64,000 bases of DNA from JAFGDI01 sp963662515 (GTDB taxonomy: Bacteria; Planctomycetota; Phycisphaerae; Sedimentisphaerales; SM23-30). Positions 8,034 through 14,357 of this stretch are shown in pieces; positions within the stretch are counted from its first letter, which is position 1; each line of letters begins with the position of its first letter. The notes under the pieces are model-generated. The model saw only the letters and a list, made by a program, of their open reading frames with translations, was not told the origin of the DNA and ran no database searches. The position numbers and the translations under genes are program-made. The DNA lies in assembly GCA_963662515.1 (NCBI GenBank), contig OY759675.1, positions 372,001-436,000 of the forward strand. Direction: 5' to 3'.

Positions 8034-9515
8034 ATGGTGCAGGCCACAATTGTTAAAGAAATGTCGTCCGCTTCTTCCAGGATTTTTCCCAGGGAGGTGT
8101 CGGGTGGTACGATTCCGCTTATTCGCTGGGTGGAGGTTGAAGGCACCACCCGGAATAAGTTTGATTACAAAGCCTTATTGCGGAGTTTTGTTAAAAATTC
8201 ACTCACTATTTCGCCCTTAGGTTGGCAGGCTTATGAGTCAATTGCAGCAATTATATCTTTGGCTCTGGCTTATAGTCTAACTCCATACGATAGTCTGATA
8301 AACTCTAATCCTGCTAAGTATCTGGCTGTAGTATTAGTCAGTGCCCTTGCTTCTAATGTTACCGGCCTTCACGAAAGGCGTAATCTGGCTAACAAATTCA
8401 ATCTTATCTCCAATTTGCTGGTTTCGTCATTGTCCTCGACGCTGTTGTTCGCCTTATTTGTGAATCTGGTTTTATTTGAACATATTGGCCGCTGGATCCT
8501 GGTTTTTTATTGGCTGATATTATTTGCCGGGTTGGCGATACCAAAATTGCTGATGGCTTTTGCCGCCAGTAATATTAGAGTAAGAATACTGTGGGTTGGC
8601 TCTTATGAAAGTGCTGAGCAATTCAGCGAGTTTCTGGCCAAGCATGGTCGTCATTATCGTCTTGCTGGTTATTGGGACGGTCAGTTGCCTAGCGGTTTTG
8701 GTAAGGAAGACCTTGATTCTATGTGGTCTTTTTACCGTTCTCTTGATGTTGACCAGATAGTATTGTCCAAAAATGCTTCCGAGTATGGCGATGTGTTGGG
8801 GTATTGCTACAAAGCAGCGCAGGCCGGTTGCACTATTGTGGATGAATGTACTTTTATGGAAGATGCTTTTGAGCAGGTTCCAGTGGAACAGATAAATGAA
8901 AACTGGTTTTTCCGCTCTCACATTACAATTAATGGCAAGTTTCAGGATATAGCCAAAAGAACAGTTGATATTACTCTTTCAGTTTGTGTATTGACGCTGG
9001 GCCTGCCAGTTCTTGCTCTTGTCTGGCTGGCGATCAGGTTAGGTGGTGAAAAGAAGGTCTTTTTCACGCAAGTGAGGATGGGGCAGTTTGGTGTACCGTT
9101 CAAGATGTATAAGTTTCGCACCATGACATTCGGCTCTGAAGATAAGGCCGGTTGGACTAAAAAACGCGATATCAGGATTACCAGAGTAGGTCGCTTCTTG
9201 CGTCGTACCCGGCTCGATGAGCTGCCACAGTTCTGGAATGTGCTTAAAGGTGATATGTCGGTTGTTGGACCCAGGCCTGAGATACCAGAGCTGGTTTCGG
9301 TTATAGAAAAAGATGTACCGTATTTTTCATTCCGCTGCTGGGCCAAGCCCGGCATCACCGGCATGGCACAGATCCGCTATCGCTATTGCTCTGATATCGC
9401 TGATGCTCGCGAAAAGCTCAAATACGACCTGTTCTATATTAAAAACTGGTCGATCCTTATGGACTTACAGATCATTTTGCGTACGGTTACAGCACTTATG
9501 AAAGGCTCTCGCTGA
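8034..9515 (+). CDS. Exopolysaccharide polyprenyl glycosylphosphotransferase
   Basis: 493 residues. The N-terminal third holds four to five hydrophobic segments (about residues 60-180), and the middle holds a degenerate nucleotide-binding-like region. The C-terminal bacterial sugar-transferase domain starts at KRTVDITLSVCVLTLGLPVLA (one more membrane segment), then FFTQVRMGQFGVPFKMYKFRTM, RITRVGRFLRRTRLDELPQFWNV, GDMSVVGPRPE and KPGITGMAQI. The family loads the first sugar-1-phosphate onto undecaprenyl phosphate and so starts repeat-unit assembly at the inner membrane. As a separate transcript about 390 bp after the deacetylase gene it closes the first glycan cluster. Confidence 0.92.
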   Translation: MVQATIVKEMSSASSRIFPREVSGGTIPLIRWVEVEGTTRNKFDYKALLRSFVKNSLTISPLGWQAYESIAAIISLALAYSLTPYDSLINSNPAKYLAVVLVSALASNVTGLHERRNLANKFNLISNLLVSSLSSTLLFALFVNLVLFEHIGRWILVFYWLILFAGLAIPKLLMAFAASNIRVRILWVGSYESAEQFSEFLAKHGRHYRLAGYWDGQLPSGFGKEDLDSMWSFYRSLDVDQIVLSKNASEYGDVLGYCYKAAQAGCTIVDECTFMEDAFEQVPVEQINENWFFRSHITINGKFQDIAKRTVDITLSVCVLTLGLPVLALVWLAIRLGGEKKVFFTQVRMGQFGVPFKMYKFRTMTFGSEDKAGWTKKRDIRITRVGRFLRRTRLDELPQFWNVLKGDMSVVGPRPEIPELVSVIEKDVPYFSFRCWAKPGITGMAQIRYRYCSDIADAREKLKYDLFYIKNWSILMDLQIILRTVTALMKGSR

Positions 9516-9630
9516 TTTTGTACAAGTGGCAGTCATTGTCAGATTCAATATAAATACTTTAATTATATATTGTTATATTGATGTTGATAGCTGGTCGGTT
9601 ATTTTTTTTGTTTTTTTTCCAATTTAAGGT

Positions 9631-9659
9631 TTGCAAGGCCGGCAAATATCTGCTATATT
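9631..9659 (+). promoter_or_regulatory. Candidate sigma-70 promoter of the tRNA-Gly gene
   Basis: TTGCAA (9631-9636), 17-base spacer, TATATT (9654-9659), ending 36 bases before the mature tRNA 5' end. The match is good but not perfect; no experimental support. Confidence 0.5.
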
Positions 9660-9695
9660 TCTCGTCTCACAAGTAAATACGAATTAGAAATAATT

Positions 9696-9767
9696 GCGGG
9701 TGTAGCTCAGTGGTAGAGCGTCACGTTGCCAACGTGAATGTCGTGGGTTCGAATCTCATCACCCGCT
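9696..9767 (+). tRNA. tRNA-Gly (GCC)
   Basis: 72-base cloverleaf. The acceptor stem GCGGGTG pairs perfectly with CACCCGC, the D-arm is GCTC/GAGC, the anticodon stem TCACG/CGTGA surrounds loop TTGCCAA with anticodon GCC, and the T-arm GTGGG TTCGAAT CTCAT contains two G-T wobbles. The discriminator is T and the CCA end is not encoded. Confidence 0.96.
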
Positions 9768-9892
9768 TTTTTCTTTTGGTTTCAAACCAAAGGCTTACAA
9801 TTGAATACTAAATAGTATCTGGTCAGACCAGATATGCGACAAAGAGGTATCGGACAGTTTTTCTGTCTGGCGTTGGTCCAGTCGCGACTGAG

Positions 9893-9957
9893 GGCTGTTA
9901 ATAAAACCTTCTCCGCCGACGGGCGTAAATGAAGTTTTTATTGTCAGCCTTTTTTTA
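9893..9957 (+). terminator. Strong hairpin with T-run just upstream of trigger factor (terminator/attenuator)
   Basis: GGCTG plus TAATAAAA and CCTTC (9893-9911) pairs with GAAG, TTTTTATTG and CAGCC (9931-9949), followed by seven T. It ends 47 bases before the trigger-factor ATG. It can terminate the tRNA-Gly transcript or attenuate tig. Smaller palindromes sit upstream at about 9820-9832 (CTGGTCAGACCAG) and 9853-9866. Confidence 0.6.
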
Positions 9958-10003
9958 TTGCTGTTAAAGCATATTACATTCAATCTTTTGCTGGAGATCA
10001 ATT

Positions 10004-11410
10004 ATGGCAGACGCAAACACAGATGCACCAAAATTCAATTGCACCGTCAATATTACTGACAGTGGTGTATGGAAGAAGAAAATATCAGTAGTAGTTCCTC
10101 GTTCTGAGGTTGATGCTGAGCTGGAAAGACAGTTTGGCGATATTCGTATGAATGCCCAGCTTCCTGGCTTTCGTAAGGGCAGAGCTCCAAAAAGACTTGT
10201 TGAGAAAATATTCTCCAAAGATGTAGTCAATCAGGCCAAGTTCCGTTTACTGGCTCGTGCTTTTGAGCAGGTAGAGGATGGCGAAGATTTTGATATTCTG
10301 GGCGAACCAGATCTCACTCCGGATGATATTGTTCTGCCAGAAACTGGCGATTTTACCTTCGAGTATGAAGTTGAGGTTAAGCCGGTATTTGAGCTGCCAA
10401 ATCTGGAAGGCATCAAGGTCGAAAAGCAGGTAGCAGAAGTTACCGATGAAAATATTGACAGTGCCGTAGAAATGCTGTGCAAGCGTTCCGGTTCAATGGA
10501 AGAAATTGAAGTTGCCGAAGCTGATGACCATGTAATGACAGACATAGTTCTGACCATTGATGGCGTAGCAGAGCCAATGGATCTTAAAGAGTGGCCTTTA
10601 TGGGTCAGCCCCTGTACTGTAAAGGGTATCAGGGTTGAAGATATGGCATCTGTTCTGGCTGGAGTAAAGAAAGGCGATGTTAAGAAGCATTCAGTAACTG
10701 TTTCAGAGGATTTCAAGAACGCCGATTGGGCTGGCAAGAAGGCTGATATGGTAATTACAGTTACCAATATTAAGCGTCTAAAACCTGCTGAGCTGACAGA
10801 AGAGTTTATAAAGTCTCTGGGTGTTGCTGATGAGGCAGAACTTCGTCAGGTTATAGCAGAAGACATGGAAAGTCGTCTTGATGCTGAGTCTCGTCGCCTT
10901 ATGGCTGAGCAGATATATGACTATCTGGAGGCCAATACCAATTTTGACCTGCCAGTAGGTATAACTGCTCGTTATGCTGACCGTCTGGTAAGTCGTAAGA
11001 TCCAGGAGTTGCTCAATAAGGGCGTACCATATACAGAGCTGGAGCAGAAGATCGAAGAGATCAGAGCCAGTGCTGGTGAGAGCGCTGCCAAGCAGATGAA
11101 GATGTCATTTATTATGGAGCGTATCTGCGAGAAGCTGGAGATAACAGCAACTGAGTCTGAGGTTAATGCCTTCATTGCACAGTTGGCCTACAAGTATGGT
11201 CGTCGTCCGGAAAAGATGCGTGATGAACTGGCCGCCCAGAATCGTATTGCCGGTATTCGCGACAGTATAGCTGAGGAAAAGGCTATCGCCAAGATACTGG
11301 AAACAGCTAATGTGGTAGATAAAGAGCCGGAAGCTGCTGACAAGAAAGATGAAAAGAAAGCAGCTAAGAAACCAGTTCGTAAAAAAGCATCAGAAACTGA
11401 GAATAAGTAA
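10004..11410 (+). CDS. tig: Trigger factor (ribosome-associated chaperone, peptidyl-prolyl isomerase)
   Basis: 468 residues. The N-terminal ribosome-binding domain contains the signature GFRKGRAPKRLVEKIF around residues 50-65. The central FKBP-like region (about 155-255) and a helical C-terminal chaperone domain follow, and the protein ends in a Lys/Ala-rich tail (KKDEKKAAKKPVRKK). It binds the ribosome next to the exit tunnel and shields nascent chains. ATG at 10004 is preceded by CTGGAGATC. The order tig-clpP is common in bacteria and is kept here. The central domain lacks several PPIase active-site aromatics as far as can be judged, so isomerase activity is uncertain. Confidence 0.95.
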   Translation: MADANTDAPKFNCTVNITDSGVWKKKISVVVPRSEVDAELERQFGDIRMNAQLPGFRKGRAPKRLVEKIFSKDVVNQAKFRLLARAFEQVEDGEDFDILGEPDLTPDDIVLPETGDFTFEYEVEVKPVFELPNLEGIKVEKQVAEVTDENIDSAVEMLCKRSGSMEEIEVAEADDHVMTDIVLTIDGVAEPMDLKEWPLWVSPCTVKGIRVEDMASVLAGVKKGDVKKHSVTVSEDFKNADWAGKKADMVITVTNIKRLKPAELTEEFIKSLGVADEAELRQVIAEDMESRLDAESRRLMAEQIYDYLEANTNFDLPVGITARYADRLVSRKIQELLNKGVPYTELEQKIEEIRASAGESAAKQMKMSFIMERICEKLEITATESEVNAFIAQLAYKYGRRPEKMRDELAAQNRIAGIRDSIAEEKAIAKILETANVVDKEPEAADKKDEKKAAKKPVRKKASETENK

Positions 11411-11480
11411 TAAAAAGCTCATAAGCAAGTCCAAAAAAGCCGATAAATATCAGGCGGACTGGCTTGCCTGAAGATATAAT

Positions 11481-11525
11481 AAAATGGTATTGCCGGTCAG
11501 AACTGGTGATACCATTTTGTTTTTA
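11481..11525 (+). terminator. Rho-independent terminator of tig
   Basis: AAAATGGTAT (11481-11490) pairs with ATACCATTTT (11509-11518), with additional inner pairing CCGGT/ACTGG, followed by GTTTTTA. Confidence 0.75.
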
Positions 11526-11590
11526 TAGTGTTTACATAACGGTAAACTATTAACACGCAATAAGTTAACTAGAGTAATTAAGGGCAGATA

Positions 11591-12238
11591 ATGCAATTCA
11601 AAAATCCACAGCAGATTTATAGTGAAATACTCAGACCTCAGGTGTCCGGCTCATCTTATCAGCGGACTCGTGAAATGGGTTTGAATGAGATGTTGCTTGA
11701 GAACCGGTGTATCTTTCTGGATATGCCTCTTGACCCGTCTTATGTTACCAGCCTTGGAACAGTAGCAACAGCGATAATCAAGTCATTATTGTATCTTGAT
11801 AATCTCAAGAGAGGCAGTGACATACATCTCTATATCAATTGTCCCGGCGGCAGTGTAGATGATACCATGGCCATCTACGATACTATGCAGTTCATCAAGT
11901 CAGATGTCTGCACTTACTGTATTGGTCATGCAGCCAGTGGCGGAGCTATCATATTAGCAGCCGGTACTAAAGGTAAGCGTTTTGCTTTGCCGCATTCCAA
12001 GGTTATGCTGCATCAGCCCTGGGGTGGTATTGGTGGACAGGCTAGTGATATGGAGATACAGGCCTCAGAGATAATTAAGACCAAAAAGATGCTAAACGAG
12101 GTTCTGGTGAAACATACCGGTCAGTCGCCAGAGAGAATAGAGAAAGAACTGGAACGAGACCATTACCTAAGTGCCCAAGAGGCAAAGGATTATGGCGTTG
12201 TTGACGAGGTTCTGGTAGAAGATAAGACCCAGAAATGA
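11591..12238 (+). CDS. clpP: ATP-dependent Clp protease proteolytic subunit, first paralogue
   Basis: 215 residues. Catalytic triad by motif: Ser116 in GHAASGGAI, His141 in VMLHQP, Asp190 in ERDHYLSAQEAKDYG. The oxyanion turn CPGGSVDD is present. The nucleophile context is AASGG instead of the usual AASMG, and the N-terminal 30 residues are longer and diverged from the usual axial loop. Self-compartmentalised serine protease working with ClpX/ClpA-type unfoldases, neither of which is in this window. The second clpP starts 70 bases downstream, so both are probably one transcript and may form a mixed ClpP1P2 tetradecamer. Confidence 0.93.
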   Translation: MQFKNPQQIYSEILRPQVSGSSYQRTREMGLNEMLLENRCIFLDMPLDPSYVTSLGTVATAIIKSLLYLDNLKRGSDIHLYINCPGGSVDDTMAIYDTMQFIKSDVCTYCIGHAASGGAIILAAGTKGKRFALPHSKVMLHQPWGGIGGQASDMEIQASEIIKTKKMLNEVLVKHTGQSPERIEKELERDHYLSAQEAKDYGVVDEVLVEDKTQK

Positions 12239-12308
12239 CAATCTTTTCGGATAATTGTACCAAATGTACAAAGGTCTGATAATAAATAAAGAAAATTAGG
12301 AGACAAAA

Positions 12309-12914
12309 ATGTCGATGTTGATACCCATGGTAATTGAAACCACCGGTCGAGGTGAAAGAGCCTACGATATATATTCTCGTTTGTTAAAGGACCGAGTGAT
12401 ATTTTTGGGAGGCCCAGTTACAGATGATAGTGCAAATCTGATCATAGCTCAGTTATTATTTCTGAGTAATGAGGATTCTAAGGCCGATATTCATTTTTAC
12501 ATTAATTCTCCGGGCGGCTCTGTATCAGCCGGTTTGGCTATCTATGACACGATGAAGTTTTTGCGTTGTGAGGTATCGACCTATTGTATCGGTATGGCAG
12601 CGAGTATGGGAGCAGTATTGTTCCTGAGTGGCCAGAAGGGCAAGCGTCATGTTCTGCCTAATGCAACTGTTATGCTGCATCAGCCGTTGGTTCGTGGTCA
12701 GATAACAGGCCCGGCAACCGACTTGCAGATCGAAGCAGAAGAAATGCTCCGTGTGCGTGACCGTCTGTATCACATAATAGCAGAGCATACAGGCAAGAAT
12801 TATGAGCAGGTTCTGATCGATTGTGACAGAAATAATTGGCTTTCTGCTCCTGAAGCAGTAGAATATGGCTGTGCTGATAAAGTTCTGGAAAAGCTGCCTG
12901 AAAAGAGCAGTTGA
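12309..12914 (+). CDS. clpP: ATP-dependent Clp protease proteolytic subunit, second paralogue (canonical)
   Basis: 201 residues, the standard ClpP length. Triad: Ser99 in GMAASMGAVL, His124 in VMLHQP, Asp173 in DCDRNNWLSAPEAVEYG. N-terminal PMVIETTGRGERAYDIYSRLLKDR is the canonical ClpP start, so this is the conventional subunit, and the upstream paralogue is the divergent one. ATG at 12309 has AGGAG eight bases upstream. An inverted repeat TTGTAC/GTACAA (12255-12271) lies between the two genes. A strong terminator follows the gene. Confidence 0.96.
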   Translation: MSMLIPMVIETTGRGERAYDIYSRLLKDRVIFLGGPVTDDSANLIIAQLLFLSNEDSKADIHFYINSPGGSVSAGLAIYDTMKFLRCEVSTYCIGMAASMGAVLFLSGQKGKRHVLPNATVMLHQPLVRGQITGPATDLQIEAEEMLRVRDRLYHIIAEHTGKNYEQVLIDCDRNNWLSAPEAVEYGCADKVLEKLPEKSS

Positions 12915-12937
12915 CCGGAGTGAGATAAAAGGATAAG

Positions 12938-12971
12938 ATAAAAGGGCGAACTGTGTTTTGCCCTTTTTTTT
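12938..12971 (+). terminator. Rho-independent terminator after the clpP pair
   Basis: AAAAGGGC (about 12940-12947) pairs with GCCCTTTT (12960-12967) around an AT-rich loop and runs into a stretch of eight T. Confidence 0.85.
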
Positions 12972-13004
12972 GCACTATACAGTCGTACCAGACTGGGGCA
13001 TATT

Positions 13005-13604
13005 ATGAAGTCAAATCGAATAATATTGAGTTTCCTGCTGCTGATAGCGGGCTGTGGTCATGTTTCTGTTGACCAGATCGATTACCGGGCTGAGAATGCC
13101 TGTTTGAAAGAGCAGCTTGCTCAGGCCCAGGCTACCATAGAGCAGAAAGATCGTCAGATCGCCAATCTCCAGGCTCTGCCTGATGGAGTATCAAGTAAGA
13201 TAACAAAAGTTGATCAGGTCGATCTGGGGCGTTATTGTCGTTTGGTAGATGATAATAACGACCTGCGTGCAGAGCGGCTGATAGTATATTTGCAGTTGTA
13301 TGATAATGCTGGCGACCTGGTAAAAGTTGCCGGTAGTGTAGCCGTTGAGCTTTGGGATCTTAATCTCAAAGGAGATAATCGTATAGGTTACTGGCAATTG
13401 TCCTCTGATCAATTTGAGGATAGATGGGATGGCGGTTTCCTGGCAGGTCACTATCGTATAGAGCTGCCTATGAAAGGTATTGAACCGGCAGGTGAGCGGC
13501 TGACCTTGAAATGTGTTTATACCGAATTGCTTACAGGTCGAAGCTGGGAAACTCAGAAAGTTATTAATAGTTTATCTTCAGAGATAGCAGATAATGGTAA
13601 ATAA
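13005..13604 (+). CDS. Lipoprotein of unknown function with short coiled coil
   Basis: 199 residues. The N-terminus MKSNRIILSFLLLIAGC is a lipoprotein signal with lipobox LIAG|C at Cys17. A Gln/Glu-rich heptad segment (about residues 28-55: ACLKEQLAQAQATIEQKDRQ) is followed by a beta-rich domain with YLQLYDNAGDLVKVAG and VAVELWDLNLKG. The beta-rich part resembles carbohydrate- or envelope-binding sandwich domains only in general character. The function is unknown. It stands between the clpP terminator and a carbonic-anhydrase-like gene, with no obvious operon partner. Confidence 0.75.
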   Translation: MKSNRIILSFLLLIAGCGHVSVDQIDYRAENACLKEQLAQAQATIEQKDRQIANLQALPDGVSSKITKVDQVDLGRYCRLVDDNNDLRAERLIVYLQLYDNAGDLVKVAGSVAVELWDLNLKGDNRIGYWQLSSDQFEDRWDGGFLAGHYRIELPMKGIEPAGERLTLKCVYTELLTGRSWETQKVINSLSSEIADNGK

Positions 13605-13659
13605 CTGCCTTTGATAATGTCAGGTAGTATGATTATATCTAATGAATGAGGGAAAAATT

Positions 13660-14229
13660 ATGCCTTGTGATTGTAATCCGAAATTTCACCCAAATACCTC
13701 AGGAGATGTTCCCAGTGTTCACCCAACGGCTTTTGTAGATCCGACGGCGAAGCTGGTAGGCCATATTGAGATCGGCCCTAATGTGTATATAGGAGCTAAT
13801 GCTGTGATCCGGGCAGATGAACCAGATGAGCAAGGCAATGTTGTGCCAGTGGTGATAGGGGCCAATTCCAATATTCAAGATGGTGTGGTGATCCATACTC
13901 ATGCCGGTCAGGGTGTAAAGGTTGGCAGGGGATGCTGCCTGACGCATAATTGTCTGATACATGGTCCCTGTACGATCGACGATAATTGTTTTATAGGGTT
14001 TAAGTCTATTATCTATATGGCACATCTGGGTGAGAGTGTATTTGTTAACGCCGGTGTTGTTGTCCAGAATGTTGAGCTTCCTGCTCGTACACTTGTGCCT
14101 GCGGGAGCGGCGATAACTCGCGAGTCTCAGGTAACTGATCTGCACGAGGTAACCCAGGATGAGATAGAAATGATAAGTAAGGTGGTAAAGGTTAACCGCC
14201 ATCTGGTAAAAGGATATAGCAATATCTGA
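13660..14229 (+). CDS. Gamma-class carbonic anhydrase-like hexapeptide-repeat protein
   Basis: About 189 residues. Start at ATG 13660 (MPCDCNPKFHP), seven bases after GAGGGA; the ATG at 13642 would place that Shine-Dalgarno inside the gene. Left-handed beta-helix repeats (VIGANSNIQDGVV, GVKVGRGCCLTHNCLI, CTIDDNCFIGFKSII) carry His residues in GVVIHTHAG and LTHNCLIHG that match the three zinc ligands of CamH/CcmM-like gamma carbonic anhydrases. The C-terminal helix follows VPAGAAIT. Likely a trimeric metalloenzyme that hydrates CO2; an acyltransferase role is less likely because of the His arrangement. The N-terminal Cys-x-Cys is unusual. Confidence 0.8.
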   Translation: MPCDCNPKFHPNTSGDVPSVHPTAFVDPTAKLVGHIEIGPNVYIGANAVIRADEPDEQGNVVPVVIGANSNIQDGVVIHTHAGQGVKVGRGCCLTHNCLIHGPCTIDDNCFIGFKSIIYMAHLGESVFVNAGVVVQNVELPARTLVPAGAAITRESQVTDLHEVTQDEIEMISKVVKVNRHLVKGYSNI

Positions 14230-14297
14230 CCTGCATTTATGGGGTTGGGTTATGTCGTGTCTTTATGGCTGTTGATTTTGCCAGGGTATGAAAAATA

Positions 14298-14341
14298 AAA
14301 AAGAACCATGTCGCTTTCGAGCAGGCATGGTTCTTTTTTTA
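14298..14341. terminator. Bidirectional terminator between convergent genes
   Basis: AAAAAGAACCATG pairs with CATGGTTCTTTTT around a 14-base loop. There is a T-run on both strands, between the carbonic-anhydrase-like gene (+) and the GH115 gene (-). Confidence 0.85.
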
Positions 14342-14357
14342 TAGTTAGTATAGAGTT

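Noticed and set aside
10231..10767. 178-residue minus-strand open frame
   Set aside because: Lies wholly antisense to trigger factor, Ser/Thr-rich shadow composition, no family motif.
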